Part shown: positions 51,827-61,895 of the stretch, one piece after another
Layout of the letters: each line of letters begins with the position of its first letter
How positions within the stretch are numbered: the stretch's first letter is position 1
From: Pseudomonas capsici
Lineage (GTDB): Bacteria; Pseudomonadota; Gammaproteobacteria; Pseudomonadales; Pseudomonadaceae
DNA: 64,000 nucleotides
Assembly: GCF_017165765.1 (NCBI RefSeq)
Contig: NZ_JAFGZD010000022.1
Coordinates: 18,593-82,592, forward strand
Direction: 5' to 3'
The notes under the pieces: model-generated
What the model saw: only the letters and a program-made list of their open reading frames with translations
Told to the model about the DNA's origin: nothing
Databases searched by the model: none
Program-made: the position numbers and the translations under genes

Positions 51827-52375
51827 ATGAATCACCTCACACTATGGAAGTCCTGGCTACTGGCTTGCTGCCTGCTGCTCGGCAGTTGCTCCAGCATCGA
51901 AGTCGCCCAGTACCGTAACGAGAAACCCGAGCTGGATCTGCCTGCTTTTTTCTCGCAGCCGGTAAAGGCCTGGGGCATGTTTCAGAAACGTTCGGGTGAA
52001 GTGGTCAAGCGCTTTACTGTCAGCATCGAGGGCCGCAGGCAAGGCGAGCAGTTGATCCTCGACGAACACTTTGTCTACAGCGACGGTACGCTGCAACGCC
52101 GGGTCTGGACCCTGACGCCCGACGGGCCGGGGCGCTGGAAAGGGACGGCAGGCGATGTCATCGGTGAGGCCATCGGCGAAGTGGCAGGCAATGCCCTGCG
52201 CTGGCGCTACACCCTCAATCTGGAGGTCGATGGCAAGTTCTACCCGGTGCAGTTCGACGACTGGATGTACCTGATGGACGAAGACACGCTGATCAATCGC
52301 TCGTTCATGTCGAAGTTCGGGGTCGAGCTGGGGCAAGTGACGCTGTTCTTCAGACGCGGTGCCGACAATCACTGA
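51827..52375 (+). CDS. DUF3833 lipoprotein
   Basis: A 182-residue lipoprotein: signal MNHLTLWKSWLLACCLLLGSC with lipobox LGSC, followed by the DUF3833 pattern YRNEKPELDLPAFFSQPVKA, GMFQKRSGEVVKRFTV and FDDWMYLMDEDTLINRSFMSKFG. Residues +2/+3 after the cysteine are Ser-Ser, which favours outer-membrane sorting. Function of the family is unknown. ATG 51827 with GAGGAA upstream. Confidence 0.85.
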   Translation: MNHLTLWKSWLLACCLLLGSCSSIEVAQYRNEKPELDLPAFFSQPVKAWGMFQKRSGEVVKRFTVSIEGRRQGEQLILDEHFVYSDGTLQRRVWTLTPDGPGRWKGTAGDVIGEAIGEVAGNALRWRYTLNLEVDGKFYPVQFDDWMYLMDEDTLINRSFMSKFGVELGQVTLFFRRGADNH

Positions 52376-52402
52376 GTCGGCAAGCATCCTCCGACCGCCT
52401 CG

Positions 52403-54487
52403 CTACAGCCCCAGCATCAACCCGCTCAGGCGCTTGACCTTGCGGCGCAGCGCCTCTTCGAATACCCCCTGGCGTGGCTCGATCAGGCTGAACCAGTGTT
52501 TGGCCCGGGTGATGCCGGTGTAGATCAGTTCCTTGGTCAGCACCGGGTTGAGCGCTTCGGGCAGGATCAGAGCGGTGTGAGCGAACTCCGAGCCCTGGGA
52601 TTTGTGCACAGTCATGGCGTAGACGGTTTCCACCTCATTGAGCCGGCTGGGCAGCACGAAGCGCACACCGTCGCTGCCGTCGTTACGCGGAAAGGCCACG
52701 CGCAAGACCTGCTTCCCCGAGCCATCGCTTTCAGGCAGGTACAAGGCAATGCCGATGTCGCCATTCATGAGGCCAAGACCGTAGTCGTTGTGGGTCATCA
52801 GAACCGGGCGGCCTTCGTACCACTGCTGGTCCTTTTCGATCAGACCTGCGCCGGACAGAGCCTGTGTAATGCGCTGGTTCAAACCCTCGACTCCCCAAGG
52901 CCCCTTGCGCACGGCACACAGCAACTGGAACGCATCGAAGGCCTGCAACACCTCACGCGCCCATCGGGTCCAGCATTCATCTTCCAGTGGCGATCCATTG
53001 GCCGGACGTTGCCCGGACAGCACGCTCAGGTAATGGCGATAACCCTGCGGGCCGTCACCCTGCCCGTCGAGTAACAGACGCTCAAGACGCTGATCCTGCT
53101 CGCCTTTGAGGGCCAGACTGAACAGGTCCTTGTGACTGCGAGCCGCCAGCAGCCCACGGGCTTCATGCTCCAGTTGCTGGTTGACCAGTCGCGACAACTG
53201 GCCGATACCACTGCCCTGTCCGAAGCGTCGCGAGTGACGCAACATCACCACTTGCTGCGCGAGAGGATGCTGAAGAGCATCGCCTTGTTGCAACGCGCTC
53301 CTGCTCAAATCCTCGCCGCTGATCGCTTCCAGCCAGGCCTGGGTCTGCGGGCTGTAGAAGCCCTGTTCGGCATCACGGCACAGATCCCCAAGTACCGCGC
53401 CCGCTTCCACAGACGCCAGTTGATCCTTGTCGCCCAACAGCACCATGCGTGCATCGGCAGGCAGTGCATCCAGCAGATTGGCCATCATTTCCAGGTCGAT
53501 CATCGAGGCTTCATCGACCACCAGCACATCCAGCGGCAATGGATTACCCGCGTGGTGGCGGAAGTGCCGCGTCCCCGGACGACTGCCCAGCAGGCGGTGC
53601 ACGGTGGTCACCTCACTGGGGATCTTCTGCCGCACGCCGTCACTGACATCCAGGCTTTGCACTTGCTGACTGATGGACTCGGTCAATCGCGCTGCCGCCT
53701 TGCCGGTGGGTGCCGCCAGACGAATGCGCAGCGGTTGACCGCTTTGCACCGCGGGCGCTTGCAGCAAGGCCAGCAGGCGCACTACGGTGGTGGTCTTGCC
53801 GGTGCCCGGTCCGCCGGTGATGATGCTGAAGCCACGGCGAGTGGCCAAAGCGCAGGCCAGTTTCTGCCAATCGATCACCGCATCCGGCGCTGTGCTGGCC
53901 GCACCGAACAGAGCGTCCAGACGCTGGGCCAGATCCGGTGGCGCACTTTCCGGCTGGGCCAGCCGTTGGCGCAAGGCCGCGGCGATGCGGCGTTCATACG
54001 TCCAGTAACGGCGCAGGTAAAGGCGTCGGTCAGACAACACCAGCGGCTTTTGCAGGGCGGCCGGTCCCACGTCTTCGGCCAGGGCAACCAACGGGCTGGC
54101 AGCCAGTGCCTGGCACCATGTCGCACCATCCAGACCTTTGAGCAGTTCCGAGGGCAACAGCACCGGCACGCTCTGCATGTCGCCTTCGGGTGGCAATGAC
54201 AGGGCGAAATCCGGCTCCTTGAGGGTTTCATACAGATCCAGGCAGACATGCCCGTGACCCAGTTGATGGCTGCTCAAGGCTGCCGCCAGCAATACCCGGG
54301 AATCGGCTTGCGGGTTGAGTTCGCCAAGAAAGGCCACGAAGGCGCGGTCCAGCGCCCGCAACCAGCCACGCTCCACCCAGCGGTCGAGCAACAGCAGCAA
54401 ATCATCGACACGGCTCAGCGGGTTCAGATGGGTCAGGCTCTCGGCATCCAGTTGCGCGGGCAAGAGATCGGCAAACGTGCGGCTCAT
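52403..54487 (-). CDS. recD: Exodeoxyribonuclease V alpha subunit
   Basis: A 694-residue SF1B helicase: an N-terminal RecC-interacting region, Walker A TGGPGTGKTT (residues 224-233), Walker B LVVDEASMID, and late helicase motif YAMTVHKSQGSEFAHT. RecD is the 5'-3' motor of RecBCD, which processes double-strand breaks until Chi. It overlaps the end of recB by ATGA and is the last gene of the recCBD operon. E. coli RecD is shorter (about 608 residues); the extra length is spread through the N-terminal part. Confidence 0.95.
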   Translation of the reverse strand: MSRTFADLLPAQLDAESLTHLNPLSRVDDLLLLLDRWVERGWLRALDRAFVAFLGELNPQADSRVLLAAALSSHQLGHGHVCLDLYETLKEPDFALSLPPEGDMQSVPVLLPSELLKGLDGATWCQALAASPLVALAEDVGPAALQKPLVLSDRRLYLRRYWTYERRIAAALRQRLAQPESAPPDLAQRLDALFGAASTAPDAVIDWQKLACALATRRGFSIITGGPGTGKTTTVVRLLALLQAPAVQSGQPLRIRLAAPTGKAAARLTESISQQVQSLDVSDGVRQKIPSEVTTVHRLLGSRPGTRHFRHHAGNPLPLDVLVVDEASMIDLEMMANLLDALPADARMVLLGDKDQLASVEAGAVLGDLCRDAEQGFYSPQTQAWLEAISGEDLSRSALQQGDALQHPLAQQVVMLRHSRRFGQGSGIGQLSRLVNQQLEHEARGLLAARSHKDLFSLALKGEQDQRLERLLLDGQGDGPQGYRHYLSVLSGQRPANGSPLEDECWTRWAREVLQAFDAFQLLCAVRKGPWGVEGLNQRITQALSGAGLIEKDQQWYEGRPVLMTHNDYGLGLMNGDIGIALYLPESDGSGKQVLRVAFPRNDGSDGVRFVLPSRLNEVETVYAMTVHKSQGSEFAHTALILPEALNPVLTKELIYTGITRAKHWFSLIEPRQGVFEEALRRKVKRLSGLMLGL

Positions 54488-57400
54488 GCGAAGGCTCCAG
54501 GCTGGGCGGAGGACTGTGGCTGGCCCTGGAACAACAGGTCCAGGCTCTCGATCAGTTCACGGGGCGGCCGGGTGAAGTACACGCCTTGGGTGGACGAACG
54601 GCTGCCACGCAGGAACAGGTACACCGCGCCGCCCATGTGCCGGTCGTAATCGTAATCGGCCAGCCGCGCCTTGAGCTGGCGATGCAATGCCAGCAGGTAG
54701 AGGACGTATTGCAGGTCGTAACGGTTTTCGAGAATGGCCGTCTCCATGGACTGCTCGGTGTAGAACGTCTCGTCGCCGCCCAGCCAGTTGGATTTGTAAT
54801 CCGCCACGTAATAGCGCCCTTCATGCTCGAACGTCAGGTCGATGAAGCCTTTGAACATGCCATTGAGCGAAGAGGTCTGGGTCGCCAGTCGCGGCGCATT
54901 GCCATGGGTGTAATGACGCACGAGCTCATCCATCTGTGTCACGTTGACCTGGCTGCTGGCGAACCAGAACTCCATCTCAACCCGGTACTGATTGGGTTGG
55001 TCCAGTTGCCCCAGGGCGACCGGCGTCACGTCGTTGCCCAAGTGCAAAGGCATGTTGAGCAGGTGTGTCAGCCAGCCTGTTAGGGTATTGATCCAGCCTT
55101 GCCAGCCACGTCGGTTGCAGCGCCGGGCAATGGCGTCGCTCAGCAGTTCCGGATCATGGGCTGCGGCGGCAAAACCTTCGTTGCCGGCCCACTCCAGCAG
55201 ACCGTGCAAAAAGGTGCCGGGGTTGGGACCACGGGGAAAACGGTGGATGTCGTCACCCGCAGCCAGCACCTCGCGAGGTGCCTGCGGGTCCAGGCGTTCG
55301 TCGTCGAACAGCTTCTGCGCCTGCGGACTGTCGGGAGACACATCGCCGCTCGTGGTCACGGTGTCGCCGATACGCAGTGCACTGTAGGAAGCGATCCACC
55401 AGTTTTCAGCGGCACGACGCTTGGGCACCAGTGCCTTGACGAGTCGGGCTTCATTCCGCGGCGGGCTGAAGGTATCGGCGGTGGGTTCGGGAACGGGTTG
55501 TACGGCAATGCTTTCACAGCCCTGACTCAGGTCTCGCAGCCAGAGTTGCAGGTTGGCCGATTCGCCCAGAGCCACGCCGCCGCCCAGCAAGTAACCCAAG
55601 GCCGAACGATGCAGCATGGAGCTGTTGAGGTTGCCACGCTTGAGGTCTGCGACACCCAGCCAGCAGGCATGTTCGGAACGGGTCAGAGCGACATAGAGCA
55701 AGCGCAGGTCTTCGGCCAGACGTTCATTGTCGGCCAGCTCGATCAGTTCTTCCGTGGGCTGCAGGCTGATCCGGGCATTGCCCTCGGCATCGTGGAACTG
55801 CAAGGGCAAGCGGCTGCCATCCACCGGTTTGGTCGAACAGATGAATGGCAGGAACACCAGCGGATATTGCAGGCCCTTGGACTTGTGGATGGTCACTACC
55901 TTGACCAGTTGCTCATCGCTCTCCAGACGCAGGATCTGCTCTTCTGCAGCCTGACCGGATGACGCCAGTTGCTCGCCCAGGTGCCGGATCAAGGCTTGTT
56001 CGCCATCCAGCTCGGCGGCAGCCTGTTGCAGCAATTCGGACAGATGCAGCAGGTTGGTCAGCACCCGCTCACCATCGCTGCGGGCGATCAGGGTCTGGGG
56101 CAAGGCAAAGTCATGCAGCAGACGACGCAGCATCGGCAGCACACCCTGCTGACGCCACAGGCTGCGATAGCTGCGGAACTGCATGACGCGCTGCTCCCAG
56201 GCCAGTTCGTCCTGATTCAAGCGCTCCAGTTCGGCCAGCGGCAGGTCCAGAGTGATACAGGCCAGCGCGGCGCGCAGGATGCGCTCGGAGTCCGGCTCGG
56301 CGCAGGCCTTGAGCCAGGCCAGCAGATCATGGGCTTCCTGCGCCGCAAACACCGAATCCTTGTCGGAGAGGTAGACACTGCGCACACCGCGGGCCGCCAG
56401 TTCATTACGCACGGCCTGGGCTTCCTTGCCATCACGCACCAGAATCGCTATGTCGGCAGGCAGCAACCCCCGCAGCGCCTTATCGGGTGCCGCAAAGCCG
56501 GTCTGCCCTGCTTGCCCGCCCTTGAGCAGACGCACGATTTCACTGGCGCAACTGGCAGCCAGTTGCTGACGATAAACCGTACCGGACACTGGCTGATCGC
56601 TTGGCAGATGCCAGACCGTCAGGGCCGCAAGCGGCGCACCATCGACCTGCAGGGTTTCCTTGCGCCCCTGGGCAAGCGCCCTGGTAAACGGCACAGGATT
56701 CTTGTCGCCCTCGCGGAACAGAAACGCGCCACGCCCTTCGGCCCGCTGCTCGGCCTGGTCGAAGATGTGATTGGCGGATTCGACCATGGCATGGCTGGAA
56801 CGATAGTTGGTGTCCAGTGTGTGCCAGCGCCCGGCCGTGGCCGTACGGGCGCGCAGGTAGGTGTAGATATCCGCGCCACGGAAGGCATAGATCGCCTGCT
56901 TGGGGTCGCCGATCAGGAACAGGCCAGTTTGCTCGTCGTTCTCTTCGAGGCGATAAATGCTCTCGAAGATCCGGTACTGGACCGGGTCGGTATCCTGGAA
57001 TTCATCGATGAGCGCGACAGGGAATTGCTCACGAATCAGTGTTGCCAGACGCTCCCCGCCAGCACCTTGCAGCGCGGCATCGAGCCTGAGCAGCATGTCG
57101 TCGAAACCCATTTCCGCACGACGACGCTTTTCCTCTTCAAAGCGGGCACTGACCCACTGCGCGGCATGTTGCAGCACGGCGGCATCGGGTTTGGGAAGTG
57201 CGTCGATAGCCGCTTTCAGTTCAAGCATGGCCTCCAGAGCCGGGTGCGACGGCGGGTCGCTCTTCCAGGCTTCGGCCACACCGTCTGGAGTCAGGCGTGT
57301 GAAACCGGTTCCCAGATCCAGGGTTTCCTGGGTTTCGTCTGCGGCCCAGGCCTTGAGCTTTTCAAACCAGGGCGCAAAGTAGCGCTCCTGCATCTTGCGG

Positions 57401-58185
57401 CCATCGACAATCTTGCGTTTGACGCCGTCCTGACAAATCGCATGCAGCTCGTTGGCCCAGTCGGTCCAGGGCGCTTTCAACGTTTGCAGTGCTTCGCGGC
57501 GTTGTTGCAGAGAGGCCAGAATCAGTTCGGCGGGCTCTTGAGTCACCTGAGTGCGTTCGCGACCAAACAGACCACGGATGCGTGGCAGCAAAGCCGCGGG
57601 ACCACCCCACTTTTCCCGTACCCAGTCCAGGGCATCGCCACTCATGGGATAGCAGAAACGCCGCCAGTAATCACGCAGCACTTCGCCCAGCAGATCACTG
57701 TGATCGGTTTCCAGGCTCTGGGTGAACAGGCTGCCGCTGTCGAAAGCGTGCTCGCGCAACATGCGCTGGCACCAACTGTGAATGGTCGAAACAGCGGCCT
57801 CGTCCATCCATTGCGCGGCGATATCCAGACGGTTGGCGCAGCCCGGCCATTGTTCGGCGCTGAACTGGGCACGCAAGTCGGCAATCAGGTCGTCGGGCGC
57901 GGTGATTTCGTCGCGGAAGAAACGGGCAGCTTCGGCCAGACGGGTGCGAATCCGGTCGCGCAGTTCTTTGGTCGCGGCATCGGTAAAGGTCACCACCAGG
58001 ATCTGTGGTGGCAGCAACTCGCGACCGAAACCTGATGTTTCATTTCCGTGCCCCAGCACCAGACGCAGGTATAACGCCGAGATGGTGAAGGTCTTGCCGG
58101 TACCGGCGCTGGCTTCGATCAACTGGCTGCCGCGCAGTGGAAAGCGCAGTGCCAGAGGAACGCTGTGTTCTTGCAAGGTACTCAT
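54484..58185 (-). CDS. recB: Exodeoxyribonuclease V beta subunit
   Basis: A 1233-residue protein: SF1A helicase domain with Walker A ASAGTGKTFT (residues 25-34), VALIDEFQDTDPVQYRIF, FLIGDPKQAIYAFRGAD and VVTIHKSKGLQYPLVF, then a C-terminal nuclease domain with the catalytic VADYKSNW (Asp1129, Lys1131). RecB is the 3'-5' motor and nuclease and loads RecA after Chi. The ATG overlaps the recC stop by four bases. Confidence 0.97.
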   Translation of the reverse strand: MSTLQEHSVPLALRFPLRGSQLIEASAGTGKTFTISALYLRLVLGHGNETSGFGRELLPPQILVVTFTDAATKELRDRIRTRLAEAARFFRDEITAPDDLIADLRAQFSAEQWPGCANRLDIAAQWMDEAAVSTIHSWCQRMLREHAFDSGSLFTQSLETDHSDLLGEVLRDYWRRFCYPMSGDALDWVREKWGGPAALLPRIRGLFGRERTQVTQEPAELILASLQQRREALQTLKAPWTDWANELHAICQDGVKRKIVDGRKMQERYFAPWFEKLKAWAADETQETLDLGTGFTRLTPDGVAEAWKSDPPSHPALEAMLELKAAIDALPKPDAAVLQHAAQWVSARFEEEKRRRAEMGFDDMLLRLDAALQGAGGERLATLIREQFPVALIDEFQDTDPVQYRIFESIYRLEENDEQTGLFLIGDPKQAIYAFRGADIYTYLRARTATAGRWHTLDTNYRSSHAMVESANHIFDQAEQRAEGRGAFLFREGDKNPVPFTRALAQGRKETLQVDGAPLAALTVWHLPSDQPVSGTVYRQQLAASCASEIVRLLKGGQAGQTGFAAPDKALRGLLPADIAILVRDGKEAQAVRNELAARGVRSVYLSDKDSVFAAQEAHDLLAWLKACAEPDSERILRAALACITLDLPLAELERLNQDELAWEQRVMQFRSYRSLWRQQGVLPMLRRLLHDFALPQTLIARSDGERVLTNLLHLSELLQQAAAELDGEQALIRHLGEQLASSGQAAEEQILRLESDEQLVKVVTIHKSKGLQYPLVFLPFICSTKPVDGSRLPLQFHDAEGNARISLQPTEELIELADNERLAEDLRLLYVALTRSEHACWLGVADLKRGNLNSSMLHRSALGYLLGGGVALGESANLQLWLRDLSQGCESIAVQPVPEPTADTFSPPRNEARLVKALVPKRRAAENWWIASYSALRIGDTVTTSGDVSPDSPQAQKLFDDERLDPQAPREVLAAGDDIHRFPRGPNPGTFLHGLLEWAGNEGFAAAAHDPELLSDAIARRCNRRGWQGWINTLTGWLTHLLNMPLHLGNDVTPVALGQLDQPNQYRVEMEFWFASSQVNVTQMDELVRHYTHGNAPRLATQTSSLNGMFKGFIDLTFEHEGRYYVADYKSNWLGGDETFYTEQSMETAILENRYDLQYVLYLLALHRQLKARLADYDYDRHMGGAVYLFLRGSRSSTQGVYFTRPPRELIESLDLLFQGQPQSSAQPGAFA

Positions 58186-61100
58186 GCGCTGGCCTCCCCG
58201 CCGGACAGAGATTGCCAGGGTGCTTCGTAGATGGGTTTGTAGAGCGCTTCACACCAGCCCACGAACTCTTCGCTTTCCATCAACGCATTGAAGTCCGGAA
58301 ACTGTCGGGCCAGCGCGGTGCTTTCAGCGACTTCGCCGTTACTGGTCACACCGTCGCCTTCATAAGCCTTGCGCGCAGCGGCTTCGGCCTTGTCCAGAGG
58401 CTGCCCCAGCCAGGCAAAAGCAGTCTTGACCGCGACCGGCAGAGGTTGCTGCATGCCGAACGTCCAGGTGGTCAGAAGATCGCCCAGGATTAAGCTGGCG
58501 GCGTCCTTTTCCAGTGGGGCCAGCAACAGCGTGTCATCCGTGGCCACCAGCGCGGTGTTGAGCGGCAGACCACAGGCGCTGGCGACCAGATGTGTGACCC
58601 AGGGGCGAATCAGCCGGTGCCATTTGCGGGTCCTTTTCGAGCCAATGCTGTTGGGAATGACCGTTACGGTCAGCAACTGATTCTGCCCATTGCTGTGCAG
58701 TCCGCCCAGCCAGCCTTCGAGACTCACCTCGTTATGGGTAAAACTCACCGGCAAGGCGCTGCTCAACGCCTCGGGCCACAAGTCCAGTAACGCCTGATAG
58801 CGCATGAGCACATCGGGCAACGGTTCGATCAGTTCGGCCTGCATACGGGTGCCGAAACCGGCCATGGGCAGCAGGCCGCTGCTTTGCAGTTTGCTGGCCT
58901 GAGCCTGCAACGCCCCGTCGATATCGTCCGGGCTGGCCATGGCGGCGGCCAACAGACTTTCGCTCAGACCGTAACGCTCAAGTGCATCGAGCACGAAAGG
59001 CTCTTCGTCGGGCACCGGCGCTTCAGCGGTTTCAAAGTAGATCTTCAAACGCTGACTGAAAAAGTGCTTTACCGGATTTCTCAGGAAGTCCTGCAACTGC
59101 GCAATCGTCAGGGGCTCTTCCTGCGCGTGAGGTGGCAAGGCAGCAGCGCTGACCGGAGTGACCCTGTCTTCATGCAGCAACCGCCATTCCTGGGCAAAAC
59201 TGAAATAACCGGTGCCGGCATGGAAATAACTGGCACTGAAAGGCTGCAACGGGTGATGCAGGGTCAAGGCATCGAGCAGCCTTTCGCCCGGATCTTGCCT
59301 GCTGTCAGGCTCATCGTCGGTTGAAAGTTTCCAGCCGCTGGCCAGATGATCGCGCAACTGGCCGATCAACACCGAAGCCGGGCGGTCGCTGTTGTCGCGA
59401 ATGCTGTGGCCGACCCAACTGATATAGAGCTGGTCCCGTGCCGAGAGCAGCGCTTCAAGCAGCAGGTAACGATCATCTTCACGCCGCGAGCGGTCGCCGG
59501 GACGGTAATCGCTGCCCATCAGGTCGAAATCCAGGGGTGGCTGGGCGCGGGGGTAATCACCGTCGTTCATGCCCAGCAGGCAGACCACTTTGAATGGAAT
59601 CGCCCGCATGGGCATCAAGGTGCAGAAGTTGACCGAACCTGCCAGAAAGCGCTGGGACAGACGCCCCTGATCCAGACCGGCCAGCCAGGCTTCGCGCACG
59701 ACGGTCAGAGGCAATTCATCGAGCAGGTCTACTGTCTCGCAGGTTTTCAGCCAGGTTTCCCGCAGCGTCTCAAGTTGCCCCAGCAGGTAATCGTCATGCT
59801 CGCTGTCAGACTGGAAGAACACCTGCAGGAGAGCCTGCAAACGTGCGCCCCATTGTTCGGGCGTTGCGGGCAGGGACAGTTCGGCATGGGCGACCTGCAA
59901 TGCATCGATCAAGGCAACCAGAGGACCGATCAATGCAGCATCCAGCCCGCCAATCTCGTCATAGGGCTCGATACCTTCATACGCTTCACCGGCTCCAACG
60001 GCATAGCCCAGCAACATTCGACGCAGGCCGAAATACCAGCTGTTCTGTTCCAGTTGTTCGGGCAAGCCCAGACCGGCACGCTGTCGTGCATTCAGCCCCC
60101 AGCGTACCCCGGCGCCTTCGATCCAGCGATGCAGGGTCGGCAAGTCGTGCTCCTGAATCTTGAAACGCGCCCGCAAGGCAGGAACATCCAGCAGGTCGAG
60201 AATTTCGCTGACTGGAAAGCGGCTGTCGGGGAGCTTCAGCAAATGCTCGACCGCAATCAGCAACGGCTCGCGTCCCCGTTGCCCCTGGTCGGCCAGGGTG
60301 AAGGGAATGAAGCGCTGATCATGGGAGTCGATCTGCCCGAACACCGCCCGGATATGCGGGGCATAGCTGTCAATGTCCGGGACCATGACAATCACATCGC
60401 GAGGCCTCAGGCCCGGGTCCCGGCTGAAGCGCGCCAGTAGCTGATCGTGCAGCACCTCGACTTCACGCTGGGCACTGTGGGCGACGTGAAAACGGATCGA
60501 GCGGTCTTGCAGGGCGTCGACTGCGGGCCAGAGTTCGCGGGTTTCATCGAGAGGCCGGAGTTCGAGAATGTCATCCTGCAACTGGTTGAGCAGGGTTGTC
60601 GGCTCGCTCTCGCTGAACAGGTCGATACGCTCATCCTTGAAAGAAGAGCGGTAGCTGCTGGGTTCGTCGTGGCTGTCGAGCAGGTTGATGTAGTCACGAC
60701 CCTGCTTGCCCCACGCAGCGAGCAGCGGATGTGCGTGCTGGTGCAAAGCCTCTGGATCGAGCGCAATTGGCATGCCGTTCTTGCGCGCCTGACGTTTGTA
60801 TTGATGGCGGAGCAGATCCTTGTCGGCAACGATATCGGTCCAGTGATGGCGACAAGGGTTATGCACGCAAAGCAGCACCTGGCTGAACTTCGATAACCCG
60901 GCCAGGGCTTCCAGTGCCTGGGCAGGCAGGGACGAAATACCGAAAACGATGACCCGTGCAGGCAAGCCCGGCGGCGCTTCGGCAAGAGCGGCCATACGTT
61001 CCAGAAAGCGTCGATGAACCCCGGCACGGCTTTGGGCCATACCTTCGGCACCGACATCATCGAGCAGCGCACGCCACAGTTCAGCCTGCCAGCAATTGGC

Positions 61101-61658
61101 GGCACTCAGCGGCCTGACTTCCCCCCGGACATTTCGCAGTTGATGACGACCTTGCGCCCAGTCTTGCAGCCAGTCGGCACGGTACACCTGATATTGGTCG
61201 AAGAGGTCAGCCAGACGCTCGGACAGCTGGTAGCGCTTGCGCAGGTCCGTGTCGTCAGTGAGGAAACGCTGCAAGGGTTCGAAATGGGGCTGATTGATCA
61301 ATTGCGGCAGCAGGCGCATCAGACGCCAGGTCAGCGGAGCCTTGTCGAGCAGGGAGACTTCCGGGATTTCATCGCGGCCCAATACAGATCGATACAGCTT
61401 CCACATGAAACTGCCGGGCAGTTGCACATCTATCGCAGCTGCAATGCCACAGCCACCCTGATCTTCATCCTGGGCATCTTCGGCCAGGGCCAGCTTGAGC
61501 CACTGTGCAATGCCGTTGCTTTGCACAAGGGCAATTTCGTTCTCCAGTGGAACCAGGGGGTAGCGTCGCATCCAGGAGACAACCAGACTGCGCAGTTCAT
61601 CCGGGCGGTTACCATGAACCACCATGAAACCAGGGCGCAGAGAGGTTGTGATGGGCAT
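58182..61658 (-). CDS. recC: Exodeoxyribonuclease V gamma subunit
   Basis: A 1158-residue protein of the RecC family, an inactivated helicase/nuclease that recognises Chi. It begins MPITTSLRPGFMVVHGNRPD and keeps VVHGNRPDELR, LPARVIVFGISSLPAQ, DVIVMVPDIDSYAPHI, and PFKVVCLLGMNDGDYPR. The start is ATG 61658 with AAGGA upstream; the frame is open 51 codons further but has no start signal. First gene of recCBD; the order and overlaps imply coupled synthesis of the complex. Confidence 0.96.
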   Translation of the reverse strand: MPITTSLRPGFMVVHGNRPDELRSLVVSWMRRYPLVPLENEIALVQSNGIAQWLKLALAEDAQDEDQGGCGIAAAIDVQLPGSFMWKLYRSVLGRDEIPEVSLLDKAPLTWRLMRLLPQLINQPHFEPLQRFLTDDTDLRKRYQLSERLADLFDQYQVYRADWLQDWAQGRHQLRNVRGEVRPLSAANCWQAELWRALLDDVGAEGMAQSRAGVHRRFLERMAALAEAPPGLPARVIVFGISSLPAQALEALAGLSKFSQVLLCVHNPCRHHWTDIVADKDLLRHQYKRQARKNGMPIALDPEALHQHAHPLLAAWGKQGRDYINLLDSHDEPSSYRSSFKDERIDLFSESEPTTLLNQLQDDILELRPLDETRELWPAVDALQDRSIRFHVAHSAQREVEVLHDQLLARFSRDPGLRPRDVIVMVPDIDSYAPHIRAVFGQIDSHDQRFIPFTLADQGQRGREPLLIAVEHLLKLPDSRFPVSEILDLLDVPALRARFKIQEHDLPTLHRWIEGAGVRWGLNARQRAGLGLPEQLEQNSWYFGLRRMLLGYAVGAGEAYEGIEPYDEIGGLDAALIGPLVALIDALQVAHAELSLPATPEQWGARLQALLQVFFQSDSEHDDYLLGQLETLRETWLKTCETVDLLDELPLTVVREAWLAGLDQGRLSQRFLAGSVNFCTLMPMRAIPFKVVCLLGMNDGDYPRAQPPLDFDLMGSDYRPGDRSRREDDRYLLLEALLSARDQLYISWVGHSIRDNSDRPASVLIGQLRDHLASGWKLSTDDEPDSRQDPGERLLDALTLHHPLQPFSASYFHAGTGYFSFAQEWRLLHEDRVTPVSAAALPPHAQEEPLTIAQLQDFLRNPVKHFFSQRLKIYFETAEAPVPDEEPFVLDALERYGLSESLLAAAMASPDDIDGALQAQASKLQSSGLLPMAGFGTRMQAELIEPLPDVLMRYQALLDLWPEALSSALPVSFTHNEVSLEGWLGGLHSNGQNQLLTVTVIPNSIGSKRTRKWHRLIRPWVTHLVASACGLPLNTALVATDDTLLLAPLEKDAASLILGDLLTTWTFGMQQPLPVAVKTAFAWLGQPLDKAEAAARKAYEGDGVTSNGEVAESTALARQFPDFNALMESEEFVGWCEALYKPIYEAPWQSLSGGEASA

Positions 61659-61895
61659 TTTGCTTCCTTGACTCGAACGAGTGAAACCTGAGGCCGAACC
61701 ATAAGGGCAAGTGCCTACGATTGCCATAAGCAATCGACCACCATCATGGCCCACACGAGAAAAGAAGAAAGACACTGCAGCGCATTTTAAATGTTGCGAC
61801 ATGCCGAACATCGGTTTGATGTCATTGTCGAATCACTGCCGGAAAGGTTTGCTGATACGCTTTCCAGAGCTAATAGCTGCGCCACAGGAGCCTCC

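Noticed and set aside
55969..58035. 688-codon plus-strand frame opposite recB
   Set aside because: Antisense to conserved helicase motifs of RecB; mirror-frame composition.
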